In this document: positions 53,190 through 60,574 of the stretch, one piece after another
Layout of the letters: each line of letters begins with the position of its first letter
Position numbering within the stretch: the stretch's first letter is position 1
DNA from: an uncultured Clostridia bacterium
GTDB lineage: Bacteria; Bacillota; Clostridia; TANB77; CAG-508
Direction of reading: 5' to 3'
Assembly: GCA_934167095.1 (NCBI GenBank)
Contig: CAKPKE010000002.1
Coordinates: forward strand, 62,001-126,000
Length of the DNA: 64,000 bases
Made by a program: the position numbers and the translations under genes
Notes under the pieces: generated by a model
The model's database searches: none
What the model was told of the DNA's origin: nothing
Seen by the model: only the letters and a program-made list of their open reading frames with translations

Positions 53190-53915
53190 ATGGAAAGTGC
53201 AACAAAAGCATTGGAAATGGCATTTGCAGTATTTGTGTTTGTAATGGCTCTTAGCCTATCAGTAATAAATTTTTCTAAAGTCAGACAAACAGCAGATACA
53301 GTACTAAAATATGCAGATGTAACAGCATATTATGATTATGCAAAATATGATTCTGAAACAGGTACATATACATACCAAGATGGAGAAGCTTACAGTTATA
53401 CTAAAACAGGTAACAGAATTGTAGGCTTTGAAACTGTAATTCCAACATTATATAAATATAATCGTGAAAATTATACTGTTGTATTCAAAAGAGGTAGTTA
53501 TGATTCTACTACAGGTGAATATTCAGTAACTGGCAATTTAGAAGTTTATAAAACAACAACAAATCCAAATAACTGGAATACTGATTATACAAATGATTAT
53601 GATGGAAGTGGAACTAGTACTTCAATATATAAATTTGATATAAATGAAGAAACAAAAAGGCATGAACCTTGGGTAGGAAGTGCTACTGAAATAAAAAAGC
53701 ATTTAGATGCAATTTTTGGTGGCGAAAAATATTATCTGCCTCAATATGGTGATACATCTCACTTTATAAACTATAATTTAAATAAATTAAATATGACTGC
53801 AAACAGAAATAAAAAATTTATTGAAGAAATAGGAAGAGTTCAAAGAGAAACAACAGGAATAGTTGGTAATAATACAACAAGTAAAACAATTATTACATAT
53901 ATACAAATCAATTAA
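53190..53915 (+). CDS. Pilin-like single-helix protein 5
   Basis: A 241-residue protein, MESATKALEMAFAVFVFVMA, one helix, then a Tyr-rich extracellular domain (DVTAYYDYAKYDSETGTYTY; YDSTTGEYSVTG). It shares the ME(N/S)A(T/S)KAL start with proteins 1 and 4. The domain is larger and Tyr/Thr-rich, as in adhesin or tip subunits; that role is a guess. It begins 23 bases after protein 4, with a weak ribosome-binding site. Confidence 0.7.
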   Translation: MESATKALEMAFAVFVFVMALSLSVINFSKVRQTADTVLKYADVTAYYDYAKYDSETGTYTYQDGEAYSYTKTGNRIVGFETVIPTLYKYNRENYTVVFKRGSYDSTTGEYSVTGNLEVYKTTTNPNNWNTDYTNDYDGSGTSTSIYKFDINEETKRHEPWVGSATEIKKHLDAIFGGEKYYLPQYGDTSHFINYNLNKLNMTANRNKKFIEEIGRVQRETTGIVGNNTTSKTIITYIQIN

Positions 53916-53942
53916 ATAATCAACTAAAGATAGAAAAATAGA

Positions 53943-53984
53943 AAGGAGAAAGCTAACTATAATTTGTTAGCTAGAGTAATAAAA
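53943..53984 (+). promoter_or_regulatory. Hairpin between ribosome-binding site and start codon
   Basis: An aaggag site (53943-53948) is 35 bases from the ATG at 53984, but AGCTAAC/GTTAGCT (53951-53957 with 53966-53972) could fold out and shorten the distance to about 13 bases. Confidence 0.4.
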
Positions 53985-54517
53985 TGGGAGATAGTTTAAC
54001 CACAATAATTGCCATATTTTTAGCAGCAATATTAATGTTTGTTTTTCCTTTAATGGCATTATCTGAAAGAACTGATGATATCTCTGAACTTTCAGTTAAA
54101 ACTGCAACATCAGAATTTGTTGATAATGTTAGAACTACAGGAAAGCTAACTTTAGATGATTATGATAAATTTATTCAAACAATAACATCTACAGGAAATT
54201 CTTTTAATGTAACAATGGAAGCACAAATATTAGATGAAAACCCAGGAGTAAAAACAACTCAAGCGGAAACTACAAAAATTGGAGAAAATGTATATTACAT
54301 ATTGTATACAACTCAAATTGAGGAAAAATTAATGAATAGTACATCTAAAAATACATTAACTTTAAAAGAGGGAGATAGATTTTCTGTTACTGTAGAAAAT
54401 ACAAATACAACAATAGCACAAACACTTAGAAATTTCTTGTATAAAATAGCAGGAAATAATACATATCAAATTGCAGCTCAATATGCAGGTATTGTAACTG
54501 TAAATGGTACAAAATAA
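53984..54517 (+). CDS. Pilin-like single-helix protein 6
   Basis: A 177-residue protein: MGDSLTTIIAIFLAAILMFV helix, then SERTDDISELSVKTATSEFVDNVRTTGKLT and a beta-rich remainder. The N-terminal pattern differs from the MENA-type set. Helix plus a TDDI..L.V..ATSEFVD..R segment resembles TadE/TadF-like minor pilins of Tad systems, but similarity is weak. A perfect 14-bp inverted repeat at 54521-54567 follows and may end or attenuate the transcript. Confidence 0.7.
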   Translation: MGDSLTTIIAIFLAAILMFVFPLMALSERTDDISELSVKTATSEFVDNVRTTGKLTLDDYDKFIQTITSTGNSFNVTMEAQILDENPGVKTTQAETTKIGENVYYILYTTQIEEKLMNSTSKNTLTLKEGDRFSVTVENTNTTIAQTLRNFLYKIAGNNTYQIAAQYAGIVTVNGTK

Positions 54518-54520
54518 AGA

Positions 54521-54572
54521 AAAGCAGTTTAAAGAAGCATATAGAAAAAGCGACTTTAAACTGCTTTATTTA
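54521..54572 (+). terminator. Terminator-like hairpin in the pilin-like cluster
   Basis: Perfect 14-bp stem (54521-54534 with 54554-54567, aaagcagtttaaag and complement), loop of 19, weak T-run. It may attenuate expression of the 54594 gene. Confidence 0.6.
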
Positions 54573-54593
54573 AATAAACAGAGGTAAAAATAT

Positions 54594-56276
54594 ATGAAAT
54601 TACAACATCTTGCTATTATTTTTGTAATAATAATAGTTCCTATATCGATAGTGCTTTCTGAATATATAGCATATCAAACAAAAACTATAAAGTATCAAGC
54701 AGAATACGACTCAATGCTAATAAATTCAACTTATGATGCAATAAAAGCTTTCGAAATAAATACTATAAATAATAATTATTCAACAATTAATAATTCAAAA
54801 ATAAGAGACATAGAAGCCTCAGTTTCAACTTTTTATAAGTCGCTTGCAACAAACTTTAGGGCAACAGCATATTCTGAAGATGACTTAAAAGAATATGTTC
54901 CGTCAATATTATTTACTTTATATGATGGCTACTATATATATTCAAAATATGAGGACACTGAACTTGGCGGATATAAATTTGGTTTAAAACCATTTATGTA
55001 TTATTCTTGCAGATATGTTAATGGAAGTGATGATTTTGTAGTAAATTATACTTTAGATAATAGCATAACTGTAATTGGAAGATTAGGCGGACAATATGTA
55101 AATAAGTCTGGATATTTAATAAATTTAAATACAGCACCAGATGTATCTTCAATATCTCAAGAAATTGTTACAGAAAATTTAATGCTTGTAGACAATAATA
55201 CTCCAACTGTTGAAAGCTTTGAATATCTTACATATAATGGTCAAAAAATATATAAGTCAAATGATCCATCTGCAGTAGATAGACAAAGATATTTCTATTA
55301 TAGTAGTGAATATAAACAAGATTTCATAAATAGCACAGAAATGATAGAATACTTAAACAATCATTTAATAGATGGACATTTATATAGTGATAGTGCAAAA
55401 AAATATTATGAATCAGCAATAGAATTTACAAACTGGGTAAATGGAAGTAATTTAAGGTATATTACACAGAAAATGGCAGTAGATTCAAGTGGAAACCAAA
55501 TAAAATTTTCAACGGATACGCAAGATGAAAAAATTTTTGCAACATCAAATGATAATGATCCATTAAAAAGTGAATCAACATTTAATGAAAATAGAATGGC
55601 AGTAATTAGAAAATCAATAGAAACAAATTTAATAACTTCAATGCAAACGTTTAGTAATTGGTCAAGTGCAGGTTACAGCTTTGCGATGCCAGCTCTTTCT
55701 GAAATAGAATGGTATAATATAGAAAATAATGTGGCAATGGTAAGCTTTTTGCAAGGTCTACCAATAGGTGGAAAAGTTTACAATAATTATTGTGTAGTAT
55801 CAAATAATACTAATGAAGAAGTAATTGCAGAGGATTCATTATATGTAATTGATAGTAACGGAGAATACCATAAAGCTACTTGTAAAAAGCTAATTTCCGA
55901 CTTAGCAAGTGGCAATGTATCAATAGTGGGAATGTATGCAAGTACAGATTTTAAAAGAAAAAGCGTGTCACTTACAGGTGCTGATTCAAATGCACATGGT
56001 CAACTTTCAGGTTCAACAGATGGCGATTATGGCTATTATTTTGGACATTCGCCAACACCAAACACTGCATACACTGGTTGCTACGATTGTATTGTAACAA
56101 TGGCAGATACTTATACAATAGATGACATTGTTACAGGAGCTACAGTAATAGACCAAAACAATAGAAGCATTAATTTACAATCTTTAAATGGAATTAACTA
56201 CATGCAAATGTTTTTAACAGCCCTAGCAAGAGAAAGATATGATATTTACATAACAAACGGATATTTAATAAACTAA
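54594..56276 (+). CDS. Large single-helix surface protein of the Tad-like cluster
   Basis: A 560-residue protein with an N-terminal helix (LAIIFVIIIVPISIVLSEYI) and a large extracellular domain of unknown fold. Features: repeated Tyr-rich stretches (LFTLYDGYYIYSKYEDTELGGY), an NNN-rich early region and a C-terminal YDCIVTMADTYTIDDI segment. The helix-then-coil layout (YQTKTIKYQAEYDSMLINSTYDAIKAFE, in parts) is like that of large pseudopilins such as TadG-like tip proteins. Last gene of the cluster; 16 bases before the CmpB-like gene. Confidence 0.7.
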   Translation: MKLQHLAIIFVIIIVPISIVLSEYIAYQTKTIKYQAEYDSMLINSTYDAIKAFEINTINNNYSTINNSKIRDIEASVSTFYKSLATNFRATAYSEDDLKEYVPSILFTLYDGYYIYSKYEDTELGGYKFGLKPFMYYSCRYVNGSDDFVVNYTLDNSITVIGRLGGQYVNKSGYLINLNTAPDVSSISQEIVTENLMLVDNNTPTVESFEYLTYNGQKIYKSNDPSAVDRQRYFYYSSEYKQDFINSTEMIEYLNNHLIDGHLYSDSAKKYYESAIEFTNWVNGSNLRYITQKMAVDSSGNQIKFSTDTQDEKIFATSNDNDPLKSESTFNENRMAVIRKSIETNLITSMQTFSNWSSAGYSFAMPALSEIEWYNIENNVAMVSFLQGLPIGGKVYNNYCVVSNNTNEEVIAEDSLYVIDSNGEYHKATCKKLISDLASGNVSIVGMYASTDFKRKSVSLTGADSNAHGQLSGSTDGDYGYYFGHSPTPNTAYTGCYDCIVTMADTYTIDDIVTGATVIDQNNRSINLQSLNGINYMQMFLTALARERYDIYITNGYLIN

Positions 56277-56292
56277 TATAAGGAATAAGTAA

Positions 56293-57108
56293 ATGGGTAA
56301 AATAGATTTAAAAAAATGGGAAGAAATACAAAATAGTAAAGAAGAAAAAATCACTCTTAAAAGAGTATTATTATATTTTATAATATACAGTTTTTTAGGG
56401 TTTGTTGTCGAAACAATATATGGCGCTTTAACAAAGGGCGTTGTAGAAAGTAGACAAAGCTGTCTAATAGGTCCATTTTGTTGCATCTATGGCTTAGGTG
56501 CAATGATAATGATACCAGGACTTCAAAAATTCAAAAAATCTAACTGGGGCTTATTCATAGCAGGAGCAATAGAAGGTTCTCTAGTAGAGTATGTAGTAAG
56601 TTGGGTGGGCGAAATATTTTTTCAAATAAAATGGTGGGACTACTCAAATTTACCATTAAACATAAATGGAAGAATATGCATATTATTTGCAATATTTTGG
56701 GGTCTTCTAGCCCTAGGCCTAATGAGATTTATAAATCCATATATTGATTATTTAATTGATAAAATTCCAAGCAAAGTATCATTATGGATAGCAATTTTAG
56801 GAACAGTGTTTTTAGTATTAGACTTATTATACACAGCTTTTGGGCTAAAAGTTTTTTATACAAAACTTTCAAGAGATTATAATATAGAACTAAAAAACGG
56901 AAGTTCAATGGTAATGGATTATAATGTTTTAGAAAATGATACAATAAAATATTTATCTAACACTGTATTTTCAAATGAAAAAATATTAAGAACATTTCCT
57001 AATATTAAATTTGAAGATAAAGACGGAAATATTGTGTGGGTAAAAGATATATTAACAGATATAAAACCATACTATTTTGCAATAACAGACCACTTTAGAT
57101 TAAAATAA
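56293..57108 (+). CDS. CmpB-like ABC-transporter-type membrane protein (PF06541)
   Basis: A 271-residue protein with about five membrane helices. The stretch YSFLGFVVETIYGALTKGVVESR followed by GPFCCIYGLGAM and WWDYSNLPLNINGRICI is the signature of the ABC_trans_CmpB family, annotated as a putative ABC transporter permease. No ATPase is adjacent and the transport function is unproven. The C-terminal 70 residues are soluble. It starts 16 bases after the last pilin-like gene. A large hairpin structure follows. Confidence 0.85.
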   Translation: MGKIDLKKWEEIQNSKEEKITLKRVLLYFIIYSFLGFVVETIYGALTKGVVESRQSCLIGPFCCIYGLGAMIMIPGLQKFKKSNWGLFIAGAIEGSLVEYVVSWVGEIFFQIKWWDYSNLPLNINGRICILFAIFWGLLALGLMRFINPYIDYLIDKIPSKVSLWIAILGTVFLVLDLLYTAFGLKVFYTKLSRDYNIELKNGSSMVMDYNVLENDTIKYLSNTVFSNEKILRTFPNIKFEDKDGNIVWVKDILTDIKPYYFAITDHFRLK

Positions 57109-57163
57109 GTATTTTACTAGAAATGTGTTTATAAGGCTTTAAAATTATTTTTATAAAATATTA

Positions 57164-57258
57164 TAAAAAGGTTTTTGTAAATTTTATAAATATAGCCGCT
57201 AAAGATGAGCTCGCTCAGAATAGGCTTATATTTTAAAATTTTACAAATACCTTTTTTG
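57164..57258 (+). terminator. Large stem-loop terminator
   Basis: Imperfect inverted repeat of about 29 bp (57169-57197 with 57223-57252) enclosing a small gagc/gctc hairpin, ending in a T-run (57253-57257). It probably terminates the CmpB-like gene; the size is unusual. Confidence 0.65.
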
Positions 57259-57272
57259 TGTTAAAAAATCAT

Positions 57273-58062
57273 TTAGGCTCTAAGTAGACTAAACCACCTT
57301 GAAAATACTATGCTTATAGTGGTTTGAGTGCTAAGTTTTTTTATATCTTTTTCAGCCACAATATCAACTGTTAAAACTTCTTTGCCAGAAATTAAATATG
57401 TTATACTTCCGAAGTTTTTGTCCTTGAAATATAGGTGCGGATATATTTTCATTTAAACTCAAATTTTGTGTTACTTCTTGATTTTTACTTTTCTTTGTAA
57501 GGAATTTTGCATCATCTTTTAATACTGCATTTATAAATTCAGAACTTCCTTTTGAAACAGGAATACTATTTATTAAATCTCCTTTATTTCCAAAAGAATA
57601 AACAGAATAATTGCTAAATCCATAATTTAGTAATTTTGTTGCTTCTGCAAATCTAATTGCAGAAGTAGGCGCTTTCATTATAACTCCAATTAAACTCATT
57701 CCATCACGAGTAGCACTTGCTGATAAATTGTAAAGAGCAAGGCTGGTTGAACCTGTTTTTAATCCTGTACAGCCAGAATAATTTTTAACAAGTTTATTTG
57801 TGTTTACTAAAGAAGATTTTCCATCACGAAGAGAATCCATATAAATTGTAGTGTATTTTGTAATGTCAGGGTGTTTTGTCAAAAGTTCTCTAGACATTAT
57901 TGCAATATCATAACTAGAAGTAACATGGCCATCTTCGTCAATTCCATGACAATTTTTAAATGTTGTGTCATTCATTCCAAGTTCTGAGGCTTTTTCATTC
58001 ATTTTAGCTACAAATGCATCTTGACTTCCTTCTAAATAATCTGCCATAGCAACAACACAGTC
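57273..58062 (-). pseudogene. D-alanyl-D-alanine carboxypeptidase, N-terminus lost and +1 frameshift at CGG
   Basis: Fragment of a DacF/PBP5-type peptidase (S11). Conserved sequence begins at DCVVAMADYLEGSQDAF, directly after the place of the SxN motif, and includes MNEKASELGMNDTTF and the KTG motif (TGLKTGST). The SxxK nucleophile region, signal peptide and promoter are missing: upstream of 58062 the frame loses homology and meets a stop at 58072-58074. Downstream, the zero frame has an in-frame CGG (57411-57409) and ends abnormally at 57364; dropping one base restores QKL-GSITYLISGKEVLTVD and runs to 57273. So there are two lesions: a true truncation and a CGG shift like those in radA, miaA and the HlyD-like gene. 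An insertion from the right probably split the gene. Confidence 0.85.
57409..57411 (-). other. In-frame CGG at the carboxypeptidase +1 frameshift
   Basis: Minus-strand zero frame CTT CGG AAG; conserved reading CTT (C)GGA AGT, Leu-Gly-Ser. Only in-frame CGG in the fragment. Confidence 0.8.
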
Positions 58063-58150
58063 ATAGAATGTTCAAAAAGAGCAAATAAAAAAATATAATT
58101 ATTTAAGAGTTAAAAAATAAAAAAATGAAGAGATAAAATGTTGAAGATAT

Positions 58151-58191
58151 AAATAAAAAAAGAAAAAGTCGGTCGCTAAAGAGCAACCGGC
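58151..58191 (-). terminator. Terminator of the 58293-59192 gene
   Basis: Stem of about 10 bp (58168-58177 with 58182-58191, one mismatch), then a T-run on the minus strand. The gap 58063-58150 before it is AT-rich with no feature; the trailer 58192-58292 has two more GC-rich hairpins. Confidence 0.8.
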
Positions 58192-58292
58192 TTTTAGAGA
58201 ATCTAGCCTAAGAGCTGAGTCTGCTCAGCTAGGCTGTGGGTGGCACAAACTGTACCACCACTAGCTCTTGGTAAACATAGAGAAGAACGGTG

Positions 58293-59192
58293 TTAGTGCT
58301 GTTCTTTGTTTACCAAGGGGGCAAGGTTCCATACGCAGGTCAAGCCTCTGTCAGTGTCCATAATCATTGATTCCAGAAAACGTCGACTGGGGCATTCATA
58401 GATGAAGCCAGGGATACTGCTGTCGACAATGACTGCATGGTCGTCCTCGAAGCCAACAAGATTGACGTAGTGGCCCTCTGTTTTGGTAGGGTCGTTCAAC
58501 ATGTGGCCGTAGTTGACGCGTATTGTAACGGGAATGCCACGGCTCAACGTGTCAAGGATAGAACTAAATGTATACAGCCGAGTAGCCATATAAGGCGTAA
58601 CGTGACCCATCAATCCAATGAGTTCATCGATAAAGAACATGGAACCGCCAATACCAACAAGATTGCCAAGAAGTTCCTGGACATCTTTGAGATCCTTGCA
58701 GTTCTGAACATTGGGGTCATCAGGAAATGCTTCAAGTACAGCTTGCATTGTAAGCACAGGCATGCCTAAAGCAGGTCTCCGCCTTTTTTCGAAGCATACT
58801 TTACGGTACCCGCCAGATACTGCGACCTTGGTAAGGGCGCTGAAGCTGAAAGGTACTTTGCCATTGTAGATGATAGACAATGCATTGTATGGTGCAAGTA
58901 CAACGCACCCACAATGCTCAATAGTTCCTACTGCACCAAAATTTTCAGAGTGGTTACTTGCAAGTTCAAACTTACCAGCTTGTGCAAGCCCACGGCATGT
59001 GTTGATAAGATGCTGGGAGTTTGAGAGATCGGCAAGGACACGCAGGTCGCTTGTGGAATCCAAAAATTTCTGGGTTGACTGGCCAATATAGTTGCCAAAC
59101 ATTTTGTGTAAATCCATACGAAAATTGTGTTCTGCTTTGCTCTTATCGCTTCCCGGAAAGGAAGACAAATCGAACTCTTTCTGGTCGTACAT
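58293..59192 (-). CDS. C39-like papain-fold protein with candidate catalytic Cys, cassette-type gene
   Basis: A 299-residue cytoplasmic protein. Residues 86-106 read GAVGTIEHCGCVVLAPYNAL, like the Cys-helix of C39-type peptidases (C94 or C96), and 240-257 read GHYVNLVGFEDDHAVIVD, the His strand and Asp (H241, D257). A peptidase or transferase of papain fold is inferred; no transport domain or signal peptide exists. Codons are GC-richer than in the host. It has two in-frame CGG codons (R138 and R205), and the frame stays open. It has its own promoter (59277-59305), aggagg site and GC-rich terminator. It is tandem with a divergent paralogue (59418-60257) that lacks the Cys. Confidence 0.75.
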   Translation of the reverse strand: MYDQKEFDLSSFPGSDKSKAEHNFRMDLHKMFGNYIGQSTQKFLDSTSDLRVLADLSNSQHLINTCRGLAQAGKFELASNHSENFGAVGTIEHCGCVVLAPYNALSIIYNGKVPFSFSALTKVAVSGGYRKVCFEKRRRPALGMPVLTMQAVLEAFPDDPNVQNCKDLKDVQELLGNLVGIGGSMFFIDELIGLMGHVTPYMATRLYTFSSILDTLSRGIPVTIRVNYGHMLNDPTKTEGHYVNLVGFEDDHAVIVDSSIPGFIYECPSRRFLESMIMDTDRGLTCVWNLAPLVNKEQH

Positions 59193-59237
59193 AAAAACCT
59201 CCTAAAATGTGTGTATGTTTCTTCGGACGATTTTGAC

Positions 59238-59269
59238 TTCGATTCTCTTTAAAAATAAACTTCAAAGTC
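59238..59269 (-). repeat. Shared leader segment, copy 1
   Basis: On the minus strand it reads actttgaagttt, then aagagaa. The same arrangement recurs at 60304-60335 in the paralogue's leader. Confidence 0.6.
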
Positions 59270-59276
59270 ATTATTA

Positions 59277-59305
59277 ATTATACCACTTATGTTATGTAAA
59301 GTCAA
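59277..59305 (-). promoter_or_regulatory. Cassette promoter, TTGACT-N17-TATAAT
   Basis: Minus strand: TTGACT (59300-59305), 17-base spacer, perfect TATAAT (59277-59282). Confidence 0.8.
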
Positions 59306-59318
59306 ATTTAGTAAATAA

Positions 59319-59360
59319 TGAAAAGAAAAATGCCGGCCACTATTTGCAAGTGGCCGGCAT
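59319..59360 (-). terminator. Terminator of the 59418-60257 gene
   Basis: Perfect 12-bp stem ATGCCGGCCACT and complement (59330-59341 with 59349-59360), then T-rich tail on the minus strand. Confidence 0.85.
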
Positions 59361-59417
59361 TTAGAGAACCGGACTGAAAAACCAAAGCTTTGGCTGATTC
59401 AGCAGTTTCTGAAGGAT

Positions 59418-60257
59418 TCATCTAGCGTTGATGTTCCATGCGCAAACACGGTCGCTATCTACAGCCATTGCGTCCAGCAAGCAATTGCTGGGGCAGTAGT
59501 TGATGAAACTGTAGAGGTGTCCATCAGAAAAGAAGGTATTTACGGTAACAGCGTTGTCACCTTTGAATCCAACCAGGAGGACGTAATGTCCACCTTCCAG
59601 GCCAGGGACAGAGAAGTAGACAGCATCGTTCACGTAAATAGGAACCGGACAGCCGTTGCTGAGCGCTTCAAAGATCTCAGAGAGATGGTAGAAACGCGTG
59701 TTGTTGTACGGGTGGGTTTTGCTGATGAAAGCGATGAACTCATCAGCAAAGTACGGAGAAACTCCAACGCAAGCAGGCGCGCCCTGAACCTCATTGGAAT
59801 GCTGAGATGGAGTTCTGTGCAAGCTATCCTGATCTCCCAGAAACTCATCCAACAAGCAATCAATGGGATCGAGAGTGGGATACTCATAAATCCCATAGCC
59901 CTTAATGTCCGCTACCTTGATGAGAGTATCAAGCGGGTACAAAGACTTGCCTTTTGCAACCATCATAGCGTTGTACAGGGTAGCTGTCAGGTTATGCTGT
60001 TGCCTGCGATAGTCTTGAGTAGTTGCGAACTTGTCGGCGATTGTTAATCTTTCCGCAGTATCAACCAACTCTTTGTTGTAAGCACCTGTAGGGATGCTAA
60101 GGTACGGGTTTTCCAAAAAGCCTAAGATATTAGAATACAGGCTTTTTTTACTGGCTTCACTACAATATTTACGATGCATCCGCATCAAGTTTGTAGAGTT
60201 GAAGTCAGGAAAGTTACGGATAAGGATTTGCTTCGATACTTCCGCTAGCAATTGCAT
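59418..60257 (-). CDS. C39-like paralogue without catalytic Cys, cassette-type gene
   Basis: A 279-residue protein paralogous to 58293-59192. LYNAMMVAKGKSLYPLDTLIKVA aligns with its APYNALSIIYNGKVPFSFSALTKVA (both quoted in full-length alignment by eye), GGHYVLLVGFKGDNAVTVN matches the His strand (H224, N240), and the ends NYCPSNCLLDAMAVDSD and ECPSRRFLESMIMDTD match. At the Cys helix it has RRQQHN instead of EHCGC, so a papain-type nucleophile is missing and it may be a non-catalytic partner. GC-richer codons, one in-frame CGG (60182-60180), own promoter, aaggagg site and terminator. Confidence 0.75.
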   Translation of the reverse strand: MQLLAEVSKQILIRNFPDFNSTNLMRMHRKYCSEASKKSLYSNILGFLENPYLSIPTGAYNKELVDTAERLTIADKFATTQDYRRQQHNLTATLYNAMMVAKGKSLYPLDTLIKVADIKGYGIYEYPTLDPIDCLLDEFLGDQDSLHRTPSQHSNEVQGAPACVGVSPYFADEFIAFISKTHPYNNTRFYHLSEIFEALSNGCPVPIYVNDAVYFSVPGLEGGHYVLLVGFKGDNAVTVNTFFSDGHLYSFINYCPSNCLLDAMAVDSDRVCAWNINAR

Positions 60258-60303
60258 AGTGGAAACCTCCTTCTATTGTGTTGATTTCTTATCGAGCAAC
60301 TTT

Positions 60304-60335
60304 TTGGTTCTCTTGGTAAAGAAACTTCAAAGTTA
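60304..60335 (-). repeat. Shared leader segment, copy 2
   Basis: Minus strand actttgaagttt and aagagaa as at 59238-59269, same distance from the promoter. Confidence 0.6.
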
Positions 60336-60340
60336 TATCT

Positions 60341-60369
60341 ATTATAACATTTATATTATGTAAAGTTAA
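60341..60369 (-). promoter_or_regulatory. Cassette promoter, TTAACT-N17-TATAAT
   Basis: Minus strand: TTAACT (60364-60369), 17-base spacer, TATAAT (60341-60346). The upstream gcatttaacttt string resembles the reverse complement of the 14976/15167 repeats. Confidence 0.75.
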
Positions 60370-60451
60370 ATGCTGGAAACTTTACAATATTTTTTACTAC
60401 TAAAATTAATAATTTTTTATTTCAATTCATAAAATTAGTTGAGGCGATTTT

Positions 60452-60574
60452 ATGAAAGAAAGTAAATATGAAATTGAGGTAATATTTAATGAAAACGGAG
60501 TGTCTTTTCAAGAGCTAGTAGAAAAAATACTAGTAAATAAAATTTTAAGTAAGGATTTTGAAGATGAATTATAA
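60452..60574 (+). CDS. Small protein overlapping the first serine recombinase
   Basis: A 40-residue protein: MKESKYEIEVIFNENGVSFQ, then ELVEKILVNKILSKDFEDEL. Its last 11 bases overlap the recombinase start at 60564, so translation is coupled. Small proteins of this kind, with an IEVxFNxxG strand and a helix, are often found just before large serine recombinase genes in Firmicutes elements; this is from memory. Ribosome-binding site is gaggcg, moderately good. It may regulate or bind the recombinases. Confidence 0.65.
   Translation: MKESKYEIEVIFNENGVSFQELVEKILVNKILSKDFEDEL

Noticed and set aside
11249..57411. Explaining the four frameshifts as independent sequencing errors or decay
   Set aside because: Not excluded, but all four involve a C before GG at an in-frame CGG, with conserved sequence on both sides, and no other core gene is broken. 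Read-level inspection would settle it.
58437..58769. 110-residue plus-strand ORF opposite the C39-like gene
   Set aside because: Antisense shadow; the minus-strand gene has promoter, ribosome-binding site, terminator and family resemblance.
59517..60047. 176-residue plus-strand ORF opposite the C39-like paralogue
   Set aside because: Long antisense frame caused by GC-richer codons; no promoter or ribosome-binding site, and the minus-strand protein is clearly paralogous to its neighbour.
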